A stretch of DNA of 64,000 nucleotides from Phialocephala subalpina (GCA_900073065.1 FJOG01000013.1:585227-649226), one strand, 5' to 3'. Shown: positions 10,971 through 24,053, counted from the stretch's first letter. A program made the numbers and translations. The notes: generated by a model not told the origin, from the letters alone.

Positions 10971-13700
10971 TCAAATTTGGATTCTCGAATGGGATACGCA
11001 CTCTTCCCAGCTGCGGCCTTTCACTGCCGCGAGTTCTTCTTCCGTCATTCTGTGGCCTGTTGTGAAGTAGCCTAGCAAGGCACGACAGTTTTCAGCCCTA
11101 TCACTTCCAAGAATTTGGGGATGGTGGGGGTACGGGATCTGAGATCAAGGTCAAGGTCACTTACCTGCGGTAATTTTCGCATCTATTTCGACCCTTGAGT
11201 CTGCAGGAATCCAAGACTCGGGAAGCTCGACGCGCTCGTGGATCGGGATACTGTTTTGTTTTGTTTAGCATTGTTCGCAGGACGTGTGGGAAGAGAATGG
11301 TCTTACCCCTGACCAACAATGGCATCATGCTTCATACTATTGGGGAACCATTAGTTGCCGAGTTACTTCGGTTATATATCAGGACAAGACACTCACTTGC
11401 TCATACTCAGCATCCGATCGATTTTCTTGATGCCGAGCCAGTGCAAGATGTCAGGCATCAATGCTTGGAATCTCATATCCTTCACACCTGCAATGTTCTC
11501 GGTGCGCTTGAAATACTCCGAAGCCCGATCAAGTCCACGCTTTCTGGCGTTGTACACCAGGTACTACAATATGCAATTAGTTACGGACTGGGGGTAGGAC
11601 AAAGCAAAACCATGGGGGCTGTGGGTAGTCTCGGAGATACATGGGGTAGTGGGGTGTAAGGGGAGTGCGAACACCAAATGGTGTGGTATATGCATGTTCG
11701 TTCGAAACAGGACGCCAATGCATTGGGAGTATATGAATGGTTGTATCTCCATGCAAGAATATGAGAGACTCTCTTACCTTTGTGACTTCACCCAGAGCTC
11801 GGCCTTCCTTTCGGAAGTAGATAACTACCCCACTCCCACCCTGCGGGACGTCAGCATTCGAAGACAGATTGGTTCCAGTAAACGGTATTGACTTACTTTT
11901 TGTGCCTCCTTCACGGCCTCTTCTATTCCGAAGATGAGATATGGGCGGCATGTGCAGATGTCAGATCCGAACACGTCACTTCCGTTACACTGATTTGGAG
12001 TCAGTTGAAAAGGTTCTGCCGATCATAAGCCCAGTATATGAGGGATATTCACCTCGTCGTGAACCCGCAAAGCAAGACGGACTTTCTCATCTGACATCTT
12101 TGCCGGATCGCCAAAGCAATACACCGTGAGGCCACCTGGAGAATGTCAGCTCAGCATCTCGCAATGGCTTGAGCGATGAGTACCGATTGGAGGTAGGAAA
12201 AGCTTAATATCTCCTCTTGTGATCAACTCGGGGTAAGATCCTCCAGTATGCTCGAACAAGGATCTGCGAAGGGAGCCCTCATCTGTGAAAGATAAGCAAA
12301 TATTCTCGCGAATGAGGTAGACCTGCATACCAATACCGAATCGCTCTGCTACTCCGGGAAGATACCAGACCTGGGGATGCTTAGAAATGAGGCTTCAGTA
12401 TCCGACACAGCGACTTACTGGCTCTACCGCAAACTTGGTGACTGCCAGCTCACCAGAGTCGTTCAGGCAGACTTTCCCATCGGGGATACTTAAAGCGAGG
12501 TCAGCTCAGATCTATCGTACATGATAGAAGACTGAAGTGAACTTACAGACGACCTTCTCGCACACTCTGTTCTAATTCTGGCAACTGTGGGAGAGTCAGT
12601 ATGTCGAGAACCGTAAGGGAAAGTTTGAGTGACCTTCATGTGTGCTCTGGTAATTGCTGATCGACAGTCAGCTAGAATTTTGCAACTGCAAGAATTGGCA
12701 TGCACTTACCGATCGTTGGTCTGATGTCGACTCCGGACAGTTAGTGGTTCCGCACCTTCGACACGTGGAAGTTACCTTACCATTCTCTTTCTGAATCGTT
12801 TCGCTGAACAGCCATGGAGCGAGATGACCTAAAGGATCCATAGAGACGATCTTCTTCTTGTCTGCCCACTGTGGGAAAGGACCGATATTGGCAGCAGGTT
12901 CCGTATTGGTGAAGTCGGGTCTGGTCCCGGGTTAGCAAAGGAACTTCTAACCCATAGTCCTTGGGTTCAGAAATACATACCTATGGTCAACCTTGATCTC
13001 ATTGCTTGCAACAGCAAGAGCATAGTAGATTGAGTAAGAGCCGCCATGAGCTTTGAGATATCAGTGATCCGAGATTCTTCCCTTTGTGTTCAGGTCTCAC
13101 CTCCAATAGCTAGGTACAATGTTAGCAAGAAATTCCATTAAAAACCGTCAGGAAACTTACCATTTCTTCTTCTGATAGTCGTCTGACCTCGAGATACGAC
13201 TACAGGACCTCTTTGTTGAGGGTCTTTGTTACCCCAATCCATCGGCAGCGGATTAATCCCACTCTGACCAGGATACGTCCTACACACCACATTAGTACGC
13301 AGAACACCATCAAATATACAAAACACCACCAAACGCATCAAAACACAGACACAACTCACGTCAAAATGATTCTAGACGTAACACTAGGCTTTCTCGCATG
13401 GCTAACATCCTTCACGGATCCCTCAAGCTGCGTAGCAGGCAATGACGGAGATTCAGGTACAACATCATCATGGGGATGAACATCATCAAGGGATTGATTG
13501 TTTGGTTCAATTTTCTTTACGGAAGTCTCTTCTTTCTTGTCTGCAGCAACATCGCGAACCTCCTTCATGCCAGCCAAGACGTTGACTCGTCCGCTGATGG
13601 CGTCAACGTTGCTGGCTAGTTGTACTTGGTTGACCTGTAGCGTTCTCACTGCTTCGAGAACCTCTTTTAGGATTGCACTCTGGTCGGTTGGTGCTGCCAT
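10971..13700 (-). CDS. URC1: URC1-like GTP cyclohydrolase II homolog (uracil catabolism)
   Basis: Eighteen exons sum to 1593 nt (530 residues), and every junction restores the frame. Exon bounds include 13700-13360, 13279-13161, 13109-13101, 13050-12981, 12920-12781, 11563-11397 and 11071-10971. The first 115 residues are a variable coiled-coil-like region (VRTLQVNQVQLASN). The segment GAHGGSYSIYYALAVASNEI follows, then the cyclohydrolase II core: zinc ligands in CNGSDVFGSDICTC and the catalytic-region motif VVIYFRKEGRALGE. True riboflavin enzymes usually read YLRQEGRGIG, so this is the divergent fungal Urc1 branch, which acts in the URC pathway that uses uracil as nitrogen source. The 3' end YFTTGHRMTEEELAAVKGR is typical. 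The nearby uracil phosphoribosyltransferase supports this role. A riboflavin role is less likely. Confidence 0.85.
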
Positions 13701-13713
13701 GATGGTTGGTTGG

Positions 13714-13745
<32 letters not shown>
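13714..13745. repeat. TTGA microsatellite in the URC1 5' leader
   Basis: Eight uninterrupted TTGA units lie here, flanked by TTGG repeats on both sides. On the coding strand of the URC1-like gene this is a TCAA tract 14-45 nt upstream of the ATG. Its length is likely to vary between strains. Confidence 0.9.
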
Positions 13746-14217
13746 CTGTGTCTGTTTGGTTGGTTGATGAGTAGGTATGAGAAAGAAGTGGGAGGATGTT
13801 CTAGCTTAAATATGAGGTTGGGATCGGACACTGGCGCTGTGTTTGGAATGCAGTGTAGGTCAGTCAAGGCAGGAACCGAGCAGTGCCGTGACGGCGGTAA
13901 TGAAAGAACGGTGAAGTCTTTGTCCAGCAGCGAATAAAAGAGACGTCCTGCCGGTGCTTCCTTACATAAACGTGTGATTTGTCTTCAAGTTCCTGCTTCG
14001 GAGCTTCGTAGTTACATACGCGGTCGTCACACGGTCCTGTTATCGACGATAATCGCTATCTACAGCCCCGCAGCTGCCCAAAGGTTGAGCGTTCGGCGCG
14101 AGACCCCCTGTCTAGCCGTCTAGCTGTCTAGCCTGTATTTGAAGCCGTCGGAAGGCACCGCGTCTTTTGTGGCTATTTCAACACCTTCCAAAAAAGAGTC
14201 AAGGCGCATCTGAAATC

Positions 14218-14821
14218 ATGGTACGACGACCCTCTATTCTCTTTGGATGGCAAGGACATGACTGATGGAAATTACAGGGCAAACGTAAGAAGGCGGCCAA
14301 GAAACCTACGGGTCCAAAGAAGGTATGTTCGCCCTGCAATCCTTTGCGCCAGGGACATTTCTAACAGCACGCGCAGAACGAACCTCTACCATCCGTCTTT
14401 CCCTGCCTATTCTGCAACCATGAGAAGTCTGTCTCGGTCAAGCTAGACAAGAAGGCTGGTGTGGGACAGCTTTCGTGCAAGGTCTGCAATCAGCAGTTCC
14501 AATGCGCCGTCAACTGTAAGTTATCCCTTACGCCAGGATTCTTTGTCGAAGAACTTCACGAAGAACTTCACTGATCTTTCTTTCTTCTTTGTAGATCTCT
14601 CAGCTGCGGTCGATGTATACTCGGATTGGGTCGATGCTTGCGATGCTGTAGCTAAGGAGGATGGCGAAGAGCGCGCTGGCGATATTGCACCTTCGCGTAT
14701 CCCGACTGGCAGACCGAAGGTTAGAGATAGGAGCGAGGAGGAAGACGATATTATCGATGATGGATCTGATGGTATGGGCGGGTATGGAGGAGAGGGTGTG
14801 GTGGCGGATGATGAATACTAG
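14218..14821 (+). CDS. ELF1: Transcription elongation factor Elf1 (ELOF1)
   Basis: Exons 14218-14220, 14278-14322, 14377-14515 and 14595-14821 give 137 residues. The basic N-terminus [10 protein letters not shown] leads into the zinc ribbon with CxxC pairs at residues 26-29 and 50-53 (CLFC and CKVC). Then comes the conserved SDWVDACD stretch and an acidic fungal tail ([10 protein letters not shown]). Elf1 binds elongating RNA polymerase II, helps it through nucleosomes and takes part in transcription-coupled repair. The first exon is only the ATG itself: the GT of intron 1 follows the start codon directly. The gene is divergent from the URC1-like gene and convergent with the uracil phosphoribosyltransferase gene. 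Confidence 0.95.
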
Positions 14822-15080
14822 GGTTTTTATTTCACTGGGGACTGGGTGGAGTCTGGCAATATGCTTGGGGCGTTTAGGGAGGCACAAAATGGAAGGATCT
14901 TCTGAAGGACTCCGAGGGATGATTTTGTGACCTCACAAGGATGTACAAATACGATCGGGGTTAAGATTTTGGCCAAAGTGATTCTCATTGTCCCGAGCTA
15001 CATCTATACTCAAGGTCCCCAAAAGGCCTGTGATATCTAAAGACCATGCGAGGCTAAACCCATCATGCTGTCCCAGATGT

Positions 15081-15970
<890 letters not shown>

Positions 15971-16796
15971 ATTGAAGATTTTCTGTATTTATTCGAGAGC
16001 ACGTGTGAAGAAAGAAGGAGTTCTGCTGTATTCAACAGACAGAATTTGTGAAATCAACCAAAATGCTCATGGTCCAAGGGTGGGCAGCTTGTGAAAGCTA
16101 GTGTTAGTCTGAGGCGGGCTTGTATTGCGCAAAGTATCATGAACTCGAGATATTTATATAGAAGAAGGAGAAGACGCAAGCTAGTAGCGGCTCCCTCCGC
16201 TCTTAGCAAAGGTCTCGATGCAGTGGATTGCCAAAATTGGTCTCGTGAGAGCGGGGTGGATCGAGGAGATAAGAATCGCTTTGGCCTGACTAAAAACAGC
16301 CACAAAAAGCAAAGCCACACTTGCGACCGAAGCGGCGCCACTTCAGAGAGAAGGCTGAGCCAGATCGATTCTGACTGGCCCAAGGAATCGCGATTTGCTG
16401 CAAGCAAACAATCACCAACCCTCGAGGAAACCGTGAATTCACCTTCAATCCCATTCATCCCCTTTTGAAAGTTCTACGACAATTACGATCCGATCTGCCT
16501 TCCTTTAAAGTTGATTGTCTGAATTCATCTCGGGTCTCACTTCCTACACGCAACATCCTGGCCAGGCTGCTTTCTTTATTTACATCGGACCTTGAAACGC
16601 AGCTCGTCGCCATCACAAATACCTCACGGCAACGTGAACGAAGATTTCCTCACACCCTCCCGATGACCTGTGCTTGAAGGCACACCCCCCTCACACACCA
16701 TACCCACACTACTGCCGCCATCCGAAGACCACAACTACAAATACAAATGCGACTGCTTCCTCTCCTGAACAACTCTCCACCCTTCTGTCCGTCGTG
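15971..16796. other. Divergent promoter of FUR1 and WAPL
   Basis: This is upstream sequence for two divergent genes. Open frames at 16091-16468 and 16054-16458 overlap antisense to each other and show no protein family. The frame of WAPL is open 41 codons upstream of the chosen ATG, but that part is low-complexity Thr/Pro and looks like leader. Confidence 0.45.
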
Positions 16797-19700
16797 ATGG
16801 CTACTCTTCACGATACCGCTCCGGCGCGAAAGAAGATTGCGACCTACGGTAAAGCAGCTCGGAGGAGGATACCAGAGTACAGCTTCACATCTGCGGCGCG
16901 CAAGTCACAAACCCCAGAAATTCCTCCAAAGGTGGATTCACAAACATCTACGAGCGCGGCCTCACTAGCTACACCTACGAAGCTGAAGTCTGTCCCAATA
17001 CGATCGGTTTCGAGAACACCTTCATCTGCGTCCCCTCCGCCAAATATATATGATGTGGAGGTCAGCGAAGATGAGGCCCAGGAGCCCGTTCAGAAGTCGA
17101 CTCCTACGCCATTGAAGAAGAAGTCCAAGGCCAAACCTCCTTTGAGAATGCCACCAGCTGCGTGTCCCGTATCTGCGGATGTGTTCGATGTACCTGCGAG
17201 CGAAGATGAGGCACCAAAGCGAAAGCCTTCACCAAAGCCCCGCAAGGTCTCTCCATTAAAGACTGCCGGCGTGAAAGTCACCAAGTCCAAGGCAGCACCC
17301 AAAGCTTCGATACCTCCCCCTCGTCCAGCCCCGAATGTCTTCGATGTGCCGTCTAGTGGTGACGAAACTCCCGCCAGAACACCCAAACCCAAGCCGGCTC
17401 AGAAGATACCTCGAAAGATTGCTGCGGTCCCCGATGTTCAGGGCAAGCAGACACTCAAGACAAATGCGGAAGTGGTAGAGGAAGATGAGGGACGGAAGCG
17501 CCTGAAGCTATCTCCCGCTCATGATCTACCATCTCCGAAACTTTTAACTCTGTCATTGCCTTCCAGCACTCTGGCACGGCGACCAAAACCCAAGGCCGCT
17601 TCAAAGCCAGCGAACCCGCTAAAGTCACGCAATACATCACCAAAGACAGGACAGCTTCCAAAGGCTGCAGGCAGACCAAAGGTCGTCGCCCCAGTAAGGT
17701 CGCCGGTGCAAGCAGCAACACAACCGGCCACTCCAGCGAAGTCCACCACTCCTGTACCAAGCACACCTTCTCCTGGTCTAGGCGAGATTGATATGGCTGA
17801 TGTGGCTCCTCCACGAGAACACATCTCACCTAAGGGGTTGAAGATGTGGCAAGCTCTTTTGGATCCTGAAGAAGATGAAGAGATGACAATTGAAGTCGAT
17901 ACTTCGTCTATCGAAGAGACCCGTCAGCCAGCTAAGAAGACACTGAACTTGCTGTCGAGACCAGCCGGAGTCGTTAAGCCTTCACAAAGAAGTCCGAAAC
18001 GAGTTCCACGAAGACGACTGATTGATGCTCTTGTCGAACAAGCGGCCGAAGACTCTGACGAAGAGAGCTCTGAGGAGGAAGACACCGAGTCGAGCATTGA
18101 CCCGACGCCCTCATCAAGCCCAGCTGCTACACAGCCTATCTCCAGAGATCAAAGCGTTGTGCCTGAAGTGGTAAACTTGCCACCCATTACCTCGGACAGC
18201 CAAGGATTGCAAGGAGTGGGCCCAAGGTTCACATATAGCAAGCAGAGATCTATGCTGGCTGAAGCTGACTTGATGGCACAATTGGCAATGGAGATTCCAG
18301 TTCCTCCATCTCAACCTGCTGGTGGTAGAAGAGGTCGTATGGCATCTGTTGCTCCTCTCTTGCCTTCGTCAAGTTTCCACGATGACGAAGACAATTCAAG
18401 CGCTGCAGTCAAGAGTGTTCACGAGCTCAGAAAATCGGGTGCAAACATTCGCTTCCTTGATGAAATCCAGGACTTCCTTGACCGGATTGGTAGCCCTGGC
18501 AAGACGCAAGCATCAACCAGACGAGCCGGCCTCCTGGAGCTCGCTGGAAAGATGAGGGATAAGTCTTTTGTCGAAAAATTCCGTGCGAACGGAACAGAGC
18601 AAAAGCTGTTCCTTCATCTGGGCCAGGAGACTGATATCGTGGCTGGCTTCATCATGGTCTCACTCCTGACCACCGTCTTACTTGATGGCAACATGAATCA
18701 TATTGTTGCCCATCTCCGCCGACATGGCATTACTAGACTCCTCATTCGCCTTCTTGAATGCCAGTCGAGCATCAATGCTGTGGCAAGGGATCGCAAGAAC
18801 AACATGTCAAAGAATGCCCAAACACTCTTGACCGAGCATGGAGATTATGTCACGCAAATGCCAATGTGGGAAGAGTTAAAGCCACAGGCTATCTCTCCTC
18901 GGACTATTGCTTTGAAGTGCCTCGAGGTCATGGTTCGGCAGACTAGGCAAGCTGGCAACTCTGGCGACCTTTTCTCGAAAGAGCTTACCACGAATCTCTT
19001 TGAGATTATGAAGTCCGCATCTGACGAGCGTTGCTGGAACCTACCGAGTGATAAGCAAGCGATCGACTTCGCTCTGGCGTTGTCGGCTATAGAATCTCAT
19101 TCTCTTGCAGCACGAACTGTGGATAACGAAACCATTTGGATCAGCGATTTCTTGCCCATCATCTCCGATACTCTGGAGGTCGCTTTAGCGCGACCAGTCA
19201 AGGACCTTGGGATGCTACAGCTACTGCTCCTGAAGCTCACACTCAACGTCACAAACAACAATCCGAAGGCATCTGATGTGTTTGCCAAGCCTGCCGTGAT
19301 GGCATCGATAGGGAATGTCATCGTGGCGAAATTCAAGCAAATCTCACGCTTCATGACCGAGGAAGAATTGAACTTGGCTCTCGACCACCTGATTCTAGCT
19401 CTAGGTGTGATGATCAATTTCGCCGAATGGAGCTCAGCCGCTCGTGAGAGCATGCAGAGCCTCGAAGGTGGAAGCGATGATCCTTTGGACGCAATGGTGC
19501 AACACTTTGCGGAAAATCAAGAGAGGGCATCACTGGTGAGATACTGACTACTTCAAAAGCGAAGAAACATATGCTAACTATCCACAGGCCGATTCGATGC
19601 TAGGTGTTTCAAAAAACGTTGCATTTGCCTATCTCGCCGTTCTCCTCGGTTTCTTCGCCCTTTTGCCTTCGACCTTGCAAAGGATCCAGGACAGGCAACC

Positions 19701-19860
19701 AAGGAAGACGATACGTCCACTCGTGGCTTCTATCGAAGAATTCATTGTCTACCACAGAAAAGTCGACATGATCGTCGCCGACGAAGATGGCTATAATCCT
19801 CAAGCTGGACTTACCGAGCGATTGGAGAATTTGGTCAGTAAGCTAGCTGCTCTAAAGTAG
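16797..19860 (+). CDS. WAPL: WAPL-family cohesin release factor
   Basis: Exon 16797-19535 and exon 19588-19860 give 1003 residues. The start MATLHDTAPARKK was chosen because the upstream in-frame stretch is low complexity. The N-terminal half is disordered, rich in Pro, Lys and Ser, and carries three copies of a motif of the form NVFDVPSSxDE (residues 83-93, 128-138 and 180-190). Acidic clusters such as DSDEESSEEEDTESS follow. From about residue 540 a helical repeat domain begins (VHELRKSGANIRFLDEIQDF). It contains GMLQLLLLKLTLNVTNNN and other HEAT-like helices typical of the Wapl domain. WAPL with Pds5 opens cohesin rings and limits loop size. The second exon encodes the C-terminal helices. 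Confidence 0.88.
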
Positions 19861-20787
19861 GCGGTAAATGATTTATCGAAACATACGGAGGGGGGCTTCA
19901 AGAGCTCCAAGACAACGAGCTCTCACACTGTCAAATTTATGACAATTATAGTAATGAGGTTTCTTTTGTTTCAGAACAGCATTCGAAGGGGTAATGGGCG
20001 GAAAGGTGCTCGGCTTTAAAATATACCCTTTTGCAAATTTTCCCTTTCCGTCAACACGGCAATCACATCATATGAAGATGGTTTCATAAGAGAGGTATGA
20101 GATCGGATCGGATTTGGTGGGAACATGGAGTTATCTTTTTGGAATGAATGCATGTATGGATTAGATAAACTGACAAGAAGTCAAGAATGCAATTCATGCT
20201 TTGAAGCCCTAGTTTTAGTCTGGGGTGATGGGTGAGGGTTGAGAAGATGAACTTTGAGTCTTAAGTTCGATTGAGACCAAGCGGGCATATCAATTTTCAA
20301 CGCTCTCCCTTTCATCATCTGCCCAAGGCACAGAGTCTGGCAGACAATATGAAGCATTGTTACTTTTCAGACATTCTCTTCTAGTTCTTGTTGCCTCGAA
20401 CCTCAAGATCAATCGCAGACCTGCAGGCTGCAAAGAAGGCAGCCTGTTACTCGTTACTTCAGCCTTCACCTAGTGCTGGCCATTGAGCAAGTGTCGAAAT
20501 TGGGAAGCCGAGATGAATATTAGGACTCAAAAAAGTGTTCATCAAAAATTCACACATGCATGTAAACGGGATGTAATTACCCCGCAATCCCATGGGCAGC
20601 TTCCAAAAGCATAGTTCGCGATTGTAAGGCGTCGCTGCTTCTTCTCCTGGTGATAGTACAGACTACCAGACTTGGAAGGCGCATTTTCGACTGCGGCTGA
20701 GAACCCTTTAAGTCTTAAGCTCTACTCTATTCTTTTTGCTCCGAATTTATTTTCGTCCATCAGATTCCTCGTTCAGACATCGACAAA
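19861..20787. other. Intergenic stretch without a supported gene
   Basis: No open frame with family features is present. It lies between WAPL and the decayed HET gene. Confidence 0.5.
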
Positions 20788-22671
20788 ATGCTTTGTGAAC
20801 GACGCATTGATACCGAACTTGCGGACCCCAGAGTGCCAATTTTTATAAGCATTCTAGCAATTTCAATGCCCTCTACGAATCCAGCCGAGCAGGTTGCGTA
20901 GGCTGTGAATTCTTCTACGATATGTTGCTCCGGTCCAGGCGATGGAGTGAAACCATGGATCCTCCACCACCACCACCCACCGAGATGCAGGCTGTATGGA
21001 TCAGATCTGGGACCGATGGGACTTCGGCTCTAGAAGATGTCAGGATTGAGGTAGAGGCTGATCCCACTTCGAGCTACTCGATTGAGCCGATGCTTATCTG
21101 AATGGAGCCGTTTCTAACTCGAGGTATTTCAATCTAAATTAATCTTCTTGTACCATATACCTTCGTCCGCCGATATCTCACAGAGTCTCCTGTCAATGAT
21201 CCGCGTATCGAGGGTCGTGATATTTCCACCGAAATCGGTTCGGGGCAGAGTCTCGCCTGGATCCAGCAATGCCTCGAGGCTTGCAACAGTGGTGAGGAAG
21301 ACCACAAAACTTGTCTCAATCACGCTGATCACGTTGGTCACGCTGGTCAACGTCCCGATTTACCGAAGAGAGTACTTGATTTGTCATTTTCAAATGAAGA
21401 AGACGGAGATGTTCATCTCAAAATCAACACAACGGGTCATCTCCGTGGGAGATATGCAGCTCTCTCTCACCGTTGGGATAACGAAACCAAACCAATAATC
21501 ACCACAACTGAGAATGTCGATGCCCACATCTCACGGATCCCATTCTCCGACCTATCAGCTAGCTTTCAAGATGCCGTCAGACCTTGTCGACAGCTGTCGG
21601 TACCTTATCTCTGGACCGACACCCTCTGCATCATCCAAGACTCCCTCGCCGACTGGGCTAACCAATCCGTCAAAATGGCTCAAATATACACCAATGCCTA
21701 CCTCACCTTAGCATTCTCTTGCGCTTGGAATAGCCAATGCCAGATTCTCACTTCCCGCCCACCGGTCCAAACTCTTAGGCTCGGCGGGAAGTATTCCCAT
21801 GTTCATCTCCGCTGCACCGAAGACAACCTCGAGTTCTTCTGGCAAGGCTCGAAGAAGGGGTGGGAATGTTCTCGCGACTTCACTACTACGACCGGGGATC
21901 TTTCAGCTTTGTGAACTCGGGCCTGGGCCTACCAAGAACGATTCCTCTCCCGACGGACGCTATTTTTCACTCCGTGCCAACTAGCATGGCAATGACGCTC
22001 TGTAACATTAGTCGAAAGTTCAACTCGGCCACAGGACCCATGGAGTGGGTTGATACCTGTTCTCGATACGTACAATACAACTGATGAAGTACTTGCTGCG
22101 TGGCAGAGTGCTCTATCGACTTACACGGTTTGAGAGGTTATTACAAGATCAATACGTAGCTGGGCTATGGCGAGTTGCTTTACCTAAATTATTACCGTGG
22201 ATGTTGAATGACATATCGATTGACCGTCCCAAAAACTATCGTGCTCCGTCCTGGAGCTGGGCGGCACATGATGGTGGTATTTTGTTTAAAGGGACTGGAA
22301 AGAATCATGCCCAATTGCCGAATCCGAGGGATGTGGTCCTGGTTGACATTTATGTGGAGAATACTGGGAGGGATGAGTTCGGTCCTGTCAAAGATTCCTG
22401 GATGAGCGTGAGAGGATTCTGCTTCAAGTTAGTTCATAGGATGAGCTCGATCATACTTTATCGTACAGGTTGGAGCGAGCATATGCAGTTTCGAGGGCAT
22501 GTGGATGTTCTTGCGGAGTTCGAAGAAGGAAGGTTGTATGATCGTCCCGATGGTGTCGAATTCACGTTGCTGCAGGTTAGCCGGTGGAGGATTGGCAAAG
22601 AAGGAGATAATGGTTCTAAGACATATCCTATTGCTTGTCTGATGTTGACTGAGGAGAAGGGATGTCTATAA
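20788..22671 (+). pseudogene. Decayed HET-domain (heterokaryon incompatibility) gene
   Basis: HET proteins trigger cell death after fusion of unlike hyphae. A start MLCERRIDTEL at 20788 is followed, after a one-base frame change, by the usual N-terminal block ALYESSRAGCVGCEFFYDML. A likely 60-nt intron is at 21124-21183. Then come LAWIQQCLEACN and PKRVLDLSF, and the HET core YAALSHRWDNETKPI, RQLSVPYLWTDTLCIIQD and AWAYQERFLSRRTLFF, all in one frame. In-frame TGA codons stand at 21099, 21912 and 21993. The C-terminal half (AGLWRVALPKLLPW and RAPSWSWAAHDGG) continues in another frame from about 22084 to a stop at 22669-22671. With three stops and at least two frame changes, the locus is unlikely to make a functional protein. 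Confidence 0.75.
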
Positions 22672-24053
22672 GAGGGTGGGAATGGTAGAAGTTACTGAAC
22701 TTGTTGGTAGCAGGGTAGTCTGGGAGGAGAAGGAGGTGATTTTGATATAACGAGCTGATGTAGATCAGATCAAGAAAAAGAATCCAGATACGATCTGATT
22801 ATGCTGTCTAAATTGGGAACAAACCGAGGATAAGAAATTTTCGCAAGGACTAGGAGCATTGAGTTTTGCAAAAGTGCATCCAAGAACGGGTGATGTGACT
22901 ACCATGATCGCCTACCAAGCCACTTCTCCCATCTGCAAAAGTGATCGCGTCCAAACTCTCCTCGCGTCTCGCGTCTTCCTCGTCAACGCGTCCCACCCCC
23001 TCTGATCCGAACAAAACCCACCCACACCCCATCCCCGCTTCCAACAGAACACATCTATATAGATTTAAATAAGCAATTTTTCTGCCCTCAATCAAGGTGC
23101 TCAAAGTAGAGGTCAGAGGGACTTTACGACAGGATGCAGGCGACGCAGCGCTAATAGCGGGATCAAGTGGGAGAGCAAAAGAGAGGTCTGATAATGAGGG
23201 TTCGAATCCCTTCACCTTAGCCTTACAGCACCGGGATTTTTTTTTTGGTAATTTATTTTAGTTTTGCTCTCCTGTTTTTATGTGGTTTCGGGGCTGAGAT
23301 TTGGGGTTTTCGACCTGGTGGAACGGTTTAGGAGGAAATAAGCGAGGGGGGCGAAGGTGACAAGCTCTAGTGAATGGACTCAAGTCTAGCTTGCCAAAGC
23401 AAAAAAAGAGATTTGATGAGCGTGTTGACGAACTTCAATGTATCTTAAACTTATTTTTCAAAATTCTTGATAATATGATAGATATGATCGTTTGAAGTGT
23501 CTTCTCGTTTTGACCCTCGCTTAGTGAGGAGGTGAATGAAAATATTTGATAAACATGTTTCCGCACACAGCTTTTAGGGCTCGCAACAAATTGATTACAG
23601 GAAGAAGATCTAGTTATGGTTGAGTTCGTGTGATCGAAGGGATAAACCAGTGTCCAGCGCCGTACTCGTAAAAGAATTCTTGCTCACTTTCTCGTCACCG
23701 TGACTGGAGCTGACATTTTATTGAGGAGTCATAAGATATGGTTATGGTAATGAAAGCATATTAAAATCTGACATTATCTGGAGCTTCGTGATCGACTAGA
23801 TGTTTTTCATATATAGCCACCTTCCTACCGCCTATCACCTTTTCCATCTTCTTCGCCTTCACACTCAAAATCTTCTCAGCCCTCGCGACTCGTAAAGATT
23901 AGCAACCCACCAGACACTCTCCTCGAGAGACTGTCCCTTCCCAGTCTAAACACTCAAGCGTTGTAGGAGAATAAACATCTATGTATGGTGGGAGGTGATA
24001 AGCAGTTTGAACGCACAGCGATCGGAGAAGTGAGGGTTGTTTTATATGAATTA
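22672..24053. other. Intergenic stretch with a tRNA-like element
   Basis: No protein gene is supported. A minus-strand open frame at 22850-23215 begins in the mirror of a T-arm and is an artefact. The tRNA-like element at 23098-23246 is listed separately. The remainder (23250-24050) is AT-richer than its surroundings, with nothing recognisable. Confidence 0.5.
23098..23246 (+). ncRNA. tRNA-like Pol III element (box B plus T10 terminator)
   Basis: A perfect tRNA T-arm with box B core GGTTCGAATCC lies at 23198-23210, and a run of ten T at 23237-23246 could stop RNA polymerase III. A weak box-A-like stretch (GTGCTCAAAGTAGAGG) starts at 23098. The hexamer AAGGTG (23095-23100) can pair with CACCTT just after the T-arm. 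The interval is about 125 nt, too long for a simple tRNA, and I cannot fold a clean cloverleaf. It may be an intron-bearing tRNA, a tRNA relic, or a tRNA-derived SINE head. Confidence 0.4.

Noticed and set aside
16674..16796. Upstream in-frame extension of WAPL (41 codons)
   Set aside because: The composition is Thr/Pro/His low complexity; the ATG at 16797 begins protein-like sequence.
22850..23215. 121-codon minus-strand open frame beginning KGFEPSLSD
   Set aside because: It starts in the reverse complement of a tRNA T-arm, a known source of false proteins, and has no family features.
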